Shown here: piece after piece, positions 1 through 7,885 of the stretch
Numbering within the stretch: the stretch's first letter is position 1
How the letters are laid out: every line of letters begins with the position of its first letter
Assembly (NCBI GenBank): GCA_030656215.1
Contig: JAUSOD010000012.1
Location: 1-64,000, forward strand
Source: Azoarcus sp.
GTDB taxonomy: Bacteria > Pseudomonadota > Gammaproteobacteria > Burkholderiales > Rhodocyclaceae
Length of the DNA stretch: 64,000 nucleotides
Direction of reading: 5' to 3'
Program-made: the position numbers and the translations under genes
Notes under the pieces: generated by a model
The model's input: the letters and a program-made list of their open reading frames with translations, nothing else
Told to the model about the DNA's origin: nothing
Databases searched by the model: none

Positions 1-204
1 CCGTTTCAGTACCTCGCGGTTGACCGAGACCGAGCACCACGCAACCGTGGCGTTGACCAGCACGCTGACCAGTGCCGGATGCTTGAGCGCATCCAGCTCC
101 TCGTCGCCGAAGCCCATCGCCTTGCAGCGCCGCAGTTGGCCGTTGCGCAGATCGTGCAGCGCCTGGGCAATGACGGCTTGATTGAGCGGATGGGGTGACG
201 ACAT
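1..204 (-). CDS. bisC: BisC-like (DUF2857-type) ICE transfer activator subunit, N-terminal part only
   Basis: An open frame starts with ATG at 204 and runs off the left edge after 68 codons with no stop, so only the N-terminus is present. The peptide begins MSSPHPLNQAVIAQALHDLR. In ICEclc-family elements the gene after the ParB-domain gene bisD encodes BisC, a distant FlhC-like/DUF2857 protein that forms with BisD the activator of the late transfer promoters. The identity rests mainly on position: it is the last of the alpA-parA-shi-bisD-bisC series, 15 bases after bisD. A ribosome-binding sequence (GGGAGACC) precedes the ATG. The frame is too short and edge-truncated to verify a domain. The function is therefore inferred from synteny. 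Confidence 0.72.
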   Translation of the reverse strand, partial: MSSPHPLNQAVIAQALHDLRNGQLRRCKAMGFGDEELDALKHPALVSVLVNATVAWCSVSVNREVLKR

Positions 205-219
205 GGTGGTCTCCCGCGC

Positions 220-1914
220 TCAGGGTTCGTCGCCCAGGGCGACGGATGCCGCACCGGTCTCCAGGTCCAGCAGGCGACGCGCCAGGCGCAGCAGCCGGAA
301 CAGCTTCACCAGGCCGGCGTCACTCAGGCGCACGGACGTTCCATCGCCGCGCAGCAGCGGCGCCAGGTCGTTGGCCAGTCGCTCACGATCCAGCCCCGGC
401 GCAGCTGCCCGCGGCGCGCTCAGCGCATGCAGCAGCGTCAGCACGGAACGAGCGAGGGCCGGGAGGTCTTTTGTCTGGAAAATGGCGGTAGTCACACAGA
501 TGAAGCCGATGCCGCTCTCACTGGGCTCGATGTGCTCGGCGACCGCCGCCTCCTCGGCGATCTCGCGAGCGAACTGTGCGGTATGCACCCGGAGCCGGTC
601 CGGCATGTCCAGTCCGGGCTCGATGTACCAGACATCCGATATGGGGTAGAGCCCGCCGACCTGCACGGGAATCGCGCGCAGCGCGTTGGCCTCGAAGTCG
701 GGCAGCTTGTCACCCATCTGGTCGGCCACCAGGCGCTGGATGGATTGCAGGCGTTCAGTGGTTGGCGCAGGCGACACGATGTGCCCCTGCAGGCGTTCCG
801 CATCGCGGTCGGCCGGTACTGGTTGGGCGCCGACTCCCTCAGTTTGCGCATTGCCAAGCGCGAGCGCCGTAGCAGTCCGTGTCGGGGGAAACTCGGCAAC
901 GGGTCCAGCCGGCGCGCCCGCCTGCTGTGCCGGTGTCGCCGCCGGCGGTGGCGAGGAAGGCCTCGGCGCCGCCGGCATGTCAGGTGCCGCTGGGCTCGCC
1001 GGCGATGGCTCGCGGGTCAACGCCCGCTGCCGGTTTTCGCTGTCGTCGATTTCCAGGCTCAGCGTGTCATAGTCCGCCTCCAGGAATTCGGCCATCTGGC
1101 CCACCAGTTCGTCCTGCACCCGCTGGAGCGAGAAGCCATCCGGCTGGGTGTCGAACAGCGCCAGCACGTCCTGGAATAGCGTGGCGAAGTCCACCGACAC
1201 GTCGCGGCCCAGCGCACGCCGCCCCCACGTGCGCTCGCACGCCTTGCGCAGCACCGCGAGACGTTCCACCTGGTGCCTGCCCAGGCCGCCGTATAGCACT
1301 GTCGGTATGGCCGGTAGCAGGTAGCGCACCGCGTCCTGCATGCGGCTGATGTGGGACTGCTGCACCGGGTAGCCATCGGCCGTCAGGCGTCGTGCCAGCT
1401 CGGACTGCGACAGCGCCTGGCCGCCGCTTTCCTGCTCGTAGAGATCGCGAGCCTTCTCGATGCCCAGGGCCCGCTCGATGAAAGTCAGCCCGCCACGCAG
1501 TTCGTTCTCGGCCAGGTGGCCGGTCAGCGCCACGATCTCACCACGCTGAGGCCAGGGACGGAACAGGCACACGATGCGGAAGAAGCGTTCTTCCTTGGTC
1601 TCGCTCCACAGCTCGCGCAAAATCGCCAGGCGCGTGTTGCCACCGTTGCGGATGATGTAGTGGGCTTCGCCCGGACGGCGCGTGATCGCCGGTGGCGCAT
1701 CCAGCCCGCGCTGGCGGATCGAGGCCTTGATCTCCTCGTAGGCCGGGTTACGCGTCACGCGCGGGTCGTGGTCGTAGGGGCGCAACTGCTCCAGCGTCAC
1801 CACCGTCGGCGTGTCCGCGATGGGGTCGCTGAGGGTGGCAGCCGTGGGGCCGCTGCGCTCGAACCCGGATGCCATCAGCTTGGCGGCCATGTCCTGGGGG
1901 GTCAGTTCAGCCAC
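220..1914 (-). CDS. bisD: ParB-domain ICE activator, BisD-like
   Basis: This is a 564-residue protein. Residues about 25-120 form a ParB N-terminal domain (VVTLEQLRPYDHDPR, then a GGNTRLAILRELW segment), followed by a helical region resembling a ParB helix-turn-helix (SQSELARRLTADGYPVQQSHISRM has that pattern). A Pro/Ala-rich linker lies at about 315-380 and a separate C-terminal domain follows. The GTG at 1914 is chosen because AGGAGA lies six bases upstream; an ATG at 1890 is the alternative. The start overlaps the end of the short upstream ORF by eight bases, indicating translational coupling in one operon with alpA, parA, shi and bisC. In ICEclc the orthologous position is BisD, the DNA-binding half of the BisDC transfer activator, although it looks like a partition protein. 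ParB annotation is the alternative. Confidence 0.82.
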   Translation of the reverse strand: MAELTPQDMAAKLMASGFERSGPTAATLSDPIADTPTVVTLEQLRPYDHDPRVTRNPAYEEIKASIRQRGLDAPPAITRRPGEAHYIIRNGGNTRLAILRELWSETKEERFFRIVCLFRPWPQRGEIVALTGHLAENELRGGLTFIERALGIEKARDLYEQESGGQALSQSELARRLTADGYPVQQSHISRMQDAVRYLLPAIPTVLYGGLGRHQVERLAVLRKACERTWGRRALGRDVSVDFATLFQDVLALFDTQPDGFSLQRVQDELVGQMAEFLEADYDTLSLEIDDSENRQRALTREPSPASPAAPDMPAAPRPSSPPPAATPAQQAGAPAGPVAEFPPTRTATALALGNAQTEGVGAQPVPADRDAERLQGHIVSPAPTTERLQSIQRLVADQMGDKLPDFEANALRAIPVQVGGLYPISDVWYIEPGLDMPDRLRVHTAQFAREIAEEAAVAEHIEPSESGIGFICVTTAIFQTKDLPALARSVLTLLHALSAPRAAAPGLDRERLANDLAPLLRGDGTSVRLSDAGLVKLFRLLRLARRLLDLETGAASVALGDEP

Positions 1915-2170
1915 GGCGGTTCTCCTGCGGCGGTATCCCGCTGCGGGTGGTCTGGGCCTGCCGGTCGGCGCGGCGAAGCTGCGCGCGGGCGTTGAGGCCG
2001 GCGCGGTGGTCGCTTGCCGTCGAACTGGTGTAGATCGACGCGCAACCCTGCTTGGTGAATTTGAGATGACCGCCTTGGGTGCGCACCACACGCCAGCCTT
2101 CATCCAGCGCAAAGTCGATCAGCGCGCGCAGCCGCTTGTGGCCGCGCGCCAGGTCATGCGCGTTTGCCAT
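1907..2170 (-). CDS. shi: Short HicA-like ORF (shi position) of the ICE regulatory operon
   Basis: About 87 residues, starting MANAHDLARGHKRL. Residues 12-40 (LRALIDFALDEGW followed by TQGGHLKFTK) match the HicA-type small RNA-binding fold, including the GGHLKF turn that carries the catalytic His in HicA toxins. No HicB antitoxin is adjacent, so a toxin role is not indicated. The ATG at 2170 is preferred because GGGGAG lies eight bases upstream; an in-frame ATG two codons earlier (2176) has too short a spacing. It overlaps parA upstream and bisD downstream, so all three are translationally coupled. ICEclc has a short ORF called shi at this place with unknown function. Confidence 0.68.
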   Translation of the reverse strand: MANAHDLARGHKRLRALIDFALDEGWRVVRTQGGHLKFTKQGCASIYTSSTASDHRAGLNARAQLRRADRQAQTTRSGIPPQENRRG

Positions 2171-3032
2171 GTCCATCGCTCCCCACCATGCCTCGCGCTT
2201 TGGGGCGGCCGGTTACCTGCGCGAACAGCTCCTGCCACTGTGGAAACAACTCGCCAGCCAGCGCCCGCATCGTCTCCAGCGCTGCGGGCGCGTTGCGGCC
2301 CACCTGTTGTCGGTACTCCACCCGATGCACCGGCAATCCTCGCGTCGCGGCACGTGGATAGGCCTCGATGGCCGGAACGTCCGTCGCCAGCACCCGTACA
2401 CCGGTTTGCCCCTGAAACATCTGTCGCAGCGTCTGCTGGATCAGGCGTGCATTCGACGACACCGGATGCACCCGGTTGATGAGCAGATGCAGCGGCGGAG
2501 GATCGATGCCCAGGTGCCGGTACGGCCTGATGTCCTCGAACAACTGCAGCGTGCCACGCCGCAGTTCGCGTGCCGCCAGGATTTCCGGCGTCACCGGCGA
2601 CAGCGCGATACTCGAGGCCAGCACTGCCATTTCCAGCAGCACGCTGCGCGCGCCCTGCGTGTCGATCAGTACCAGGTCATAGAACGGCGCCAGGGCCGGC
2701 AGAAGGTGGCGCAGTCGCAGGCGCCCGTCCGGCGCGTGCAGCAGCAGTGTGTTCAGTTCTCCGCGGACGTCGTTAGACAGCACCAGGTCCAGCCCAGTGA
2801 TCGCGGTGCGCGACACGAGTTGCTCGATGCGGCGCTCGTTGAACGCCAGCATCTCGTAGATGCCGGCCGGCGCCCGCGCGGCCAGCTTGAAATAGCTCGA
2901 CAGCGTGGGCTGCACGTCGAGGTCCAGCAGCAGCACGCGCAGCCCCGCATCGGCCACGAAGCCGCCCAGGTTGGCCGCCGTCGTGGTCTTGCCCACGCCG
3001 CCCTTTGTCGAAATGATGGACGCCACCTGCAT
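2154..3032 (-). CDS. parA: ParA-family ATPase of the ICE
   Basis: 292 residues of the ParA/MinD (Soj) family. A deviant Walker A (KGGVGKTT) lies at residues 10-17, the switch/Walker A' segment (LLLDLDVQPTLSSYF) follows at about 35-49, and a Walker B-like DLVLIDTQG lies near residue 120. The family usually partitions plasmids or chromosomes; in integrated ICEs it helps maintain the excised circle. The ATG at 3032 is chosen because GAGGAG lies six bases upstream; an earlier in-frame ATG at 3056 lacks such a site. It follows alpA closely and its end overlaps the next ORF, consistent with the alpA-parA-shi-bisD-bisC operon. Confidence 0.93.
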   Translation of the reverse strand: MQVASIISTKGGVGKTTTAANLGGFVADAGLRVLLLDLDVQPTLSSYFKLAARAPAGIYEMLAFNERRIEQLVSRTAITGLDLVLSNDVRGELNTLLLHAPDGRLRLRHLLPALAPFYDLVLIDTQGARSVLLEMAVLASSIALSPVTPEILAARELRRGTLQLFEDIRPYRHLGIDPPPLHLLINRVHPVSSNARLIQQTLRQMFQGQTGVRVLATDVPAIEAYPRAATRGLPVHRVEYRQQVGRNAPAALETMRALAGELFPQWQELFAQVTGRPKARGMVGSDGHGKRA

Positions 3033-3072
3033 GGGCTTCTCCTCGTCGAATGGCATGAACCGGGAAGAAGCG

Positions 3073-3297
3073 TCAGGCGCGCCCTTTGAGGCGTTCGGCG
3101 ATCCACTGTTCGACCTCCACCGAGTCCCAACCCACGGCGCGCACGCCCAGGCGCATGGCCTTGGGGAACTTGCCTTCCTTCATCAGGTTGTAGATGTGCG
3201 CGCGCTTGAAGCCGGTCTTGGCCTCGACTTCCGCGCGGCGCAGGATGCGATGCTCGGCCGGTGCCGGTGCCGCTGGCATGGTGATCTGCGAAGACAT
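3073..3297 (-). CDS. alpA: AlpA-family helix-turn-helix regulator
   Basis: 74 residues. The core (ILRRAEVEAKTGFKRAHIY, then NLMKEGKFPK and WDSVEVEQWI) is the winged AlpA/MerR-like excisionase fold common in prophages and ICEs. Start at 3297 is supported by AAGGAG eight bases upstream; an upstream ATG at 3351 lies in the leader. It is the first gene of the parA-bisD operon, and in ICEclc the equivalent promoter is the switch point activated by BisR. A strong palindrome lies about 100 bp upstream. Confidence 0.9.
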   Translation of the reverse strand: MSSQITMPAAPAPAEHRILRRAEVEAKTGFKRAHIYNLMKEGKFPKAMRLGVRAVGWDSVEVEQWIAERLKGRA

Positions 3298-3370
3298 GAG
3301 AGGCACTCCTTGACGTTCGTTGGCGTTGTCCGGAAAGAGCCTCGCATTCAATCCATCGTCGCGGCTGAAA

Positions 3371-3408
3371 GCACTGTAATGGCAGATTGCGCCACTGCAA
3401 TTGCAGTG
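3371..3408 (-). promoter_or_regulatory. Candidate alpA promoter/operator with a perfect 16-bp palindrome
   Basis: CACTGCAATTGCAGTG at 3393-3408 is a perfect palindrome. A related half (CACTGTAAT) begins at 3372, exactly 21 bp from the matching half of the palindrome, i.e. two helical turns. On the minus strand a weak promoter can be drawn: TTGCAG inside the palindrome, 16-bp spacer, TACAGT, leading into alpA. The position just upstream of the ICE switch operon suggests an operator for a LysR-type or BisDC-type regulator. The palindrome is seen directly; the promoter and the binding protein are inferred. Confidence 0.5.
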
Positions 3409-3421
3409 AGCGGCGTTGCGC

Positions 3422-4180
3422 TCAGCGCGATGTCTCCAAGTGGCGCCGTGCCTGGGCCAGCTTGGCCCACAGTGTCCGTTCGCTGAGGCCGGGTCGCCCT
3501 TCGTGATGGGCCAGCAGTGCGCTCACCACGGCATCCATGTTATGGAACGACGAGTACGCCATGCCCGACGGCGACTTGCCCAGCAGCAGCGAGAGCAACC
3601 CGCCGATGATGTTCAGGTAGGTCGATTCGCTGCGCAGGCCGGGCTCGCGCGCCTGATTGCCCTCGGTCACCCGCTTCGCATGGTCCTTCACCAAGACATC
3701 GTGTTCCGCGCGCAGCGTTTCGTGCATCTGGGCCAGCTCGGCGAACTGCACCTTCGCGGCTTCCCGTTCGACCAGCAGTACGCTGAGCGTCTTGAGGTCG
3801 ACGGCCGGATGCAGGGCGCGTTCGATGTCGTCGAAGAGAAAGGCCGGCTTTTCGCCCGGGTAGTAGCGGGCCACCCACGCCTTCAGGTCGACGTGCCGTA
3901 CGGTCAATTCCGGGTCGCCGAGCGACGGGCGCTGCGTCGTGAGCACGATGCCCGCCTTGCCATAGGGAAGCTCCCCATGCATCAGCGCGTCGAAGATGCG
4001 TTCGGCGTACAGGCGCAGCAGCGGCCAGCGGGGAAAGTCCTCCAGTTCGGGTACGGGGCGCTGCCCCAGCGTTTGCTGAATACGCTGCTCGAAACGGATC
4101 AGGCCGCACCAGCGAATCGCGGCCTCAATCGGTCGGTAGTACGTTTTTGCGCCAAAGGCAAAGCAGCTCGATTTCGGCAT
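3422..4180 (-). CDS. Hypothetical ICE protein between alpA and the LysR regulator
   Basis: 252 residues beginning MPKSSCFAFGAKTYYRPIEA. I do not recognise a named family. It is predicted soluble, with no signal peptide. A charged helical stretch at about 135-170 (EREAAKVQFAELAQMHETLR) could form a coiled coil, and a C-terminal hydrophobic helix (YLNIIGGLLSLLLG) lies near 195-208. The start at 4180 is preferred over the open frame upstream because the upstream part has low-quality composition and GGAAAGGG lies just before this ATG. A GGCAAC-AC-GTTGCC inverted repeat lies 32 bp upstream. Its place inside the ICE control region suggests a regulatory or DNA-associated role, but this is only context. 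Confidence 0.7.
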   Translation of the reverse strand: MPKSSCFAFGAKTYYRPIEAAIRWCGLIRFEQRIQQTLGQRPVPELEDFPRWPLLRLYAERIFDALMHGELPYGKAGIVLTTQRPSLGDPELTVRHVDLKAWVARYYPGEKPAFLFDDIERALHPAVDLKTLSVLLVEREAAKVQFAELAQMHETLRAEHDVLVKDHAKRVTEGNQAREPGLRSESTYLNIIGGLLSLLLGKSPSGMAYSSFHNMDAVVSALLAHHEGRPGLSERTLWAKLAQARRHLETSR

Positions 4181-4725
4181 ATCGCGCCCTTTCCATCGTC
4201 GGATCGAACCCGGCAACACGTTGCCCGCACGGTGGCCGCGAGTGCCCAGAAAATCGGGATGAAGCGCGGCGCCGGATGGCATCGTGAGGGCCGGCCGCGC
4301 ATCGGCGAAGCCGCCGATGCCGTAGGGAGTGACGGGCTGATTGCAACTTGTGATGCCCGATAAACATCCACCATAATGCGAGCGCAAGACCTTGTTACCG
4401 GCACAATGTTTCGATGCCCGCGCACCCGCCCGCATCAGGTAGGGATGCCGCGCTTTACCCGGAAATTACGGCACAGTTTTGGTAACTATTTATATTGGGT
4501 AAAGACCCAATGCGTCAGCCGGATGAGCCGCTTTGCACCCAGCAAGCGATCATGCGTTGCGCATCACACCACTGACCTCGTCCGCCAATACCGCAGCCAT
4601 GCCCTGGTTGTGCCAATTGCAGCGTGTGATTACGCGGTGGAAAATGGTCCTCGCCAACGTGATTGCGATGCAATTCGGGTCCATCGCGAGACCGAAAACG
4701 AATCGTCCAAGTCGACGGGTGGTCA
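4181..4725. other. 545-bp gene-free stretch in the ICE control region
   Basis: I see no convincing gene here; the open frames on the plus strand lack family signals and ribosome-binding sites. Two inverted repeats stand out: GGCAAC-AC-GTTGCC at 4212-4225, close to the start of the downstream minus-strand gene, and ATTGGGT-AAAG-ACCCAAT at 4494-4511 in an A+T-rich patch. Neither is followed by a clear T-run. They may be operators or transcript-end hairpins. Confidence 0.4.
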
Positions 4726-5637
4726 TCACAGCGAAGGATGGCGGGTCACCTGCAAACGCCCGACGCGCTCCACACGCTCAATGAATTGCATCAACGGTCC
4801 GGTCGGCTCCCCCGCAGGCCGCAGCAGGTAAGTGGTCAAGGTAGCACTCTGGTCGGCCAGCGGACGGACCACCACCTCTGTTTGCCGGCAACTCGCCAGG
4901 TGTGCCGTGCTCGAAAAGCCCACCCCGTAGCCCGCAGCCACCAGGGTCAGCATCAGGCCATGGGTGGTGACGTACTCCGCCACCTTCGGTTGGGCTGCAA
5001 CGGAGCGCAGCAGGCGCTCGCACTGCCGACTGCTGTCCTCGCAGACCTCCGGATGGCACAGCACCAACGGATAGCTGACCACTTCCGCCAGCGGCACCTC
5101 CTTGAAGGCCAACAGCGGATGCCGCGCCGGCACGGCCACGACAAAGGGGTCTTGCCACACCGGCGCGGCAACGATCTCTTTGCTTACCTCGTCGGTCAGC
5201 GCCAGCCCCGCATCGAACAGGTCCATGCTCAGGCCGTTCAGCAGTTGGTCCAGTGTCTTCTCGAACAGGCGGATGCTCACATTCGGCGCTTCCTCGCGGC
5301 ACAGGGCGAGCAGAGCTGACAGGCGCGCAGGCCCGATGCCATCCGACAAAGCAATGCGCAGAGTTCCGTGATACCCCGCTGCGGCGGCACGTGCACTGGC
5401 TTGCGCCTGCTCGAACGCGAGCGCGATGCGATAGGCATCCTTCAGGAAGATCCGCCCCGCACAGGTTAGGCCAGTACCGCGCGGCGTACGCTTCAACAGC
5501 GTCACGCCCAGGTCCGACTCCAACTGGTGGATCGTGCGCGACAGCGGCGACTGCTCGATGTGCAGGCGCTTCGCTGCCCGGCCGAAGTGCAATTCCTCGG
5601 CCACTGCGATGAAAGCCCGAATATGTCGCAGGTCCAT
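4726..5637 (-). CDS. bisR: LysR-family regulator, BisR-like position
   Basis: 303 residues. An N-terminal LysR helix-turn-helix (MDLRHIRAFIAVAEELHFGR, then RLHIEQSPLSRTIHQLE) occupies residues 1-60. The rest is a periplasmic-binding-protein-like effector domain (about 90-295). Start at 5637 is chosen for GGGGAG six bases upstream; an ATG at 5649 is possible. In ICEclc a LysR protein at this place, BisR, activates the alpA promoter and starts the bistable transfer programme. Here a 252-residue gene is inserted between it and alpA. It is paralogous to the divergent LysR gene at 6171, sharing the AEELH..RAA.RL.IEQSP.SR block. Family assignment is firm; the BisR role is inferred from synteny. Confidence 0.87.
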   Translation of the reverse strand: MDLRHIRAFIAVAEELHFGRAAKRLHIEQSPLSRTIHQLESDLGVTLLKRTPRGTGLTCAGRIFLKDAYRIALAFEQAQASARAAAAGYHGTLRIALSDGIGPARLSALLALCREEAPNVSIRLFEKTLDQLLNGLSMDLFDAGLALTDEVSKEIVAAPVWQDPFVVAVPARHPLLAFKEVPLAEVVSYPLVLCHPEVCEDSSRQCERLLRSVAAQPKVAEYVTTHGLMLTLVAAGYGVGFSSTAHLASCRQTEVVVRPLADQSATLTTYLLRPAGEPTGPLMQFIERVERVGRLQVTRHPSL

Positions 5638-6170
5638 GGCTCTCCCCATCCATTATGCGTTCCATATACCGAGCTAAGGCTCATGACCCATGGATCAACA
5701 CAAGCGCGTAGCCGCGGAACCGTCCGCTTCATGCCCTCGGTGATGACGTTGCGCCCTGCCCGGAGGGGTGCTGCCTCGAAGGCCATCACTGTCCAGAAAA
5801 ATCCGCTTCGATCCGTAGATCGTTGCTTGATAGCTCATATTCAAGAACAATTTATGGTATTTCGCATTAACGATATCGTCATGTTCTGCCTTGCGGCGGT
5901 ACGGGTAGGTCGTCGTACGGCGTGATGATCAGGTCATGGGCGCTTCGGACTACTCGATCCCTCCCACGGATGCGATCCTCTGCTGCGACCACCATGACTG
6001 GTTGCAGGGGTGGTTACGTCGTCGCCTGAGGAGCGCAGCGGCGACGGTCGAATCGCTGCGGAGCCGCTTGAGGCTCGCGCGCGCGTGATAGAAGGAGGCG
6101 CTATCAGCATGCCGATTGAACTTCGTGGGTCCGACCAGCCGAACCAGAAGAATGCAAACAGGAGGCCGTG
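5638..6170. promoter_or_regulatory. Divergent intergenic control region between two LysR genes
   Basis: This 533-bp region separates two divergent LysR genes, the usual location of LysR operators. An A+T-rich patch at 5818-5885 is the most promoter-like part. An inverted repeat CGTCGCC/GGCGACG lies at 6020-6046. I see no gene in it. Confidence 0.4.
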
Positions 6171-7079
6171 ATGGAACTCAGATTGCTGCGCTACTTCGTT
6201 GCGGTGGCGGAAGAGTTGCACTTGTCGAGGGCAGCCGAGAGACTGGGCATCGAGCAATCGCCGGTGTCGCGTGCCATGCGTGATCTCGAACGATTGCTGG
6301 ACGTGCAGTTATTCGACCGGCGTTCCCGACAGACGAAGCTGACCTGGGCCGGCCAGGTACTGCTTGTCGAATGTCGGCGCGTGCTGGCCACGGTGGAGCA
6401 GGCGATCAAGGCCACCAAGGCGGCCGCGGAGGGCTACCAAGGAACGCTGCGCATCGCCATCTGCGACAGCTTGGCGCAGCCGCACATCGCCACGCTGCTG
6501 GCGCGTAGCCGGGAGGACGAACCTGAACTGGAAATCCGCGTCGTCGAGATGCCGTTCTCGCAGCAGCTCAAAGCCCTGCACAACGATCTGCTCGATATCG
6601 GCTTCGCGCTCTCGGATGCGGTCAACAACGGCCTCGTCGCCGAGGCGGTCTGGACCGATCCGCTGTCGGTGATCGTGCCGGCGCGCCACCCTTTGCTCGC
6701 CCACGGCCACGTCAAGCTAGATGACGCGCTGAAGTTCCCGGTGGTGCTGTGCCACCCGGAGGCGGACTCCGGCTGCCACCACCAGATCCAGACGGTGCTG
6801 GAAACGTCAGCCGTCGCCCCCAAGGTGGTCGACTACGTGACAAGCCTGGGCGTAATGCTGACTCTGGTGGGCGCCGGCTACGGCATCGGCTTCGCGATCG
6901 CCTCACAGGTGCGGACCCTGCAGCGCTCGGACATCGCGATCCGCCCCCTGGCCGGCATCCCGTCGAAGCTGTCCACCTACCTGCTGCGCCGGCAAGGCGA
7001 ATCCTCGGAGGCGGTGAAGCGGTTCATACGAAGGGTGAGGGACGAGGCCGCACCGGACGACACGGAAGCCGATGCCTGA
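6171..7079 (+). CDS. LysR-family regulator, TciR-like position
   Basis: 302 residues. The helix-turn-helix (MELRLLRYFVAVAEELHLSR, AAERLGIEQSPVSRAMRDLE) is followed by a long linker helix and an effector domain to about residue 295. The ATG at 6171 is preceded by AGGAGG with seven bases of spacing; a GTG lies one codon earlier. It is the last gene before the att site and is transcribed toward the element end. In ICEclc the LysR protein TciR sits near the same end and activates bisR, so a TciR-type role is likely but not proven. It resembles the divergent gene at 4726-5637 and may have arisen by duplication. Confidence 0.87.
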   Translation: MELRLLRYFVAVAEELHLSRAAERLGIEQSPVSRAMRDLERLLDVQLFDRRSRQTKLTWAGQVLLVECRRVLATVEQAIKATKAAAEGYQGTLRIAICDSLAQPHIATLLARSREDEPELEIRVVEMPFSQQLKALHNDLLDIGFALSDAVNNGLVAEAVWTDPLSVIVPARHPLLAHGHVKLDDALKFPVVLCHPEADSGCHHQIQTVLETSAVAPKVVDYVTSLGVMLTLVGAGYGIGFAIASQVRTLQRSDIAIRPLAGIPSKLSTYLLRRQGESSEAVKRFIRRVRDEAAPDDTEADA

Positions 7080-7297
7080 GCTACCCGGCGCGGCTGCTCG
7101 CCCCAAGGGGACCGCTGGCTACGCTCAAAGCCAAACCCATTCGCGCTGGCTCTCAATGGCACTGTCTGGCCCGCATTGGATCATCCGGCCCGGGTTGTGT
7201 TGACCAAGCAGTGGAATTGCGTCCAAAATCAAGTCCATCTCGGTTCGCCGAGTGCGAAAAAGTCGTTGTCAATCAACGAGTCGGGAACGTGATGCAG

Positions 7298-7315
7298 TTC
7301 CCTTCGCCCGCTCCA
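7298..7315 (+). other. ICE attachment site (tRNA-Gly 3'-end core)
   Basis: TTCCCTTCGCCCGCTCCA is the T-arm/acceptor 3' end, including CCA, of a tRNA-Gly gene. No other part of a tRNA lies upstream: there is no matching GCGGGCG acceptor or D/anticodon arm within the preceding 80 bases. This is what is expected at the far end of an ICEclc-family element, which integrates into tRNA-Gly and duplicates 18 bp. It lies 218 bp beyond the last ICE gene, so it marks the ICE/chromosome junction. Confidence 0.85.
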
Positions 7316-7364
7316 CTGCGTTCTATCGATTTTGTGTCCCTTGAGCTACATTTACGGCCCTTTA

Positions 7365-7378
7365 AGTCAAAATTGACT
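7365..7378. promoter_or_regulatory. Inverted repeat, likely operator of the decayed XRE gene
   Basis: AGTCAA-AA-TTGACT is a 6-bp inverted repeat 14 bases before the GTG of the broken XRE-type gene. XRE antitoxin-type repressors commonly bind such sites at their own promoters. The assignment is by position and form. Confidence 0.45.
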
Positions 7379-7391
7379 CCCGAGGGCTACA

Positions 7392-7684
7392 GTGACAACG
7401 TTCGCTGATGTAGCCGAGATGCTCAAGAGCGCGCTCCGCGAGGCGCGCTTGAGCTAGGATGAACTCGCCCAGCGGGCAGATGTTTCGCGCACGACCGTGG
7501 AGCGCATGGAAAACCTGGCTAAGGGCGACATGAGCTTGGAGGCCTAATTGCTGCAATAAGTGCGGCCGGCATCTCCAACCCAGAGCCTTCGGAGCAGCCC
7601 AGGGTCGCGATAGGTCGGCCCAAACCGTGGGCTCCGGTGCGGCGCAAACGCCAGCTTTACGGAAATTCCGATCGCTGCGGATAA
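7392..7684 (+). pseudogene. Decayed XRE/HTH regulator (antitoxin-like)
   Basis: From the GTG at 7392 the frame reads VTTFADVAEMLKSALREARL, an in-frame TAG at 7455-7457, then DELAQRADVSRTTVERMENL and KGDMSLEA before a TAA at 7545. The TAG stands where the family has Gln (LSQDELA). Beyond the TAA a shifted frame continues with AAGISNPEPSEQPRVAIGRP and ends at 7684, which looks like the original tail. There are thus at least two nonsense changes and one frameshift. It is a HipB-like helix-turn-helix gene that no longer works, lying immediately outside the ICE att site. It may be a relic of an earlier insertion. Confidence 0.72.
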
Positions 7685-7885
7685 ACCCATCCGACATGGA
7701 AGACAAAGGCATTGAGCCTTTCAAGGCCTGTACCTGGAGAACCTTACTTCGCCAGTACGATTCCAGCCTCCGACCTGACTCAGGTTCAGAAGCCAAGCCG
7801 CCGTGTATTCAGTCACGAGTTAGATGTAAAACAGTCGGCGATTCATGGCGTCTAGCCTACGCTCGATGTACAGTTTGATCCGTAC

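Noticed and set aside
1907-2170. HicA toxin of a toxin-antitoxin pair
   Set aside because: The fold fits, but no HicB gene is adjacent and the ORF is locked inside the parA-bisD operon, where ICEclc has shi.
7240-7315. Complete tRNA-Gly gene at the att site
   Set aside because: Only the 3' 18 bases match; no acceptor 5' strand, D arm or anticodon arm lies upstream.
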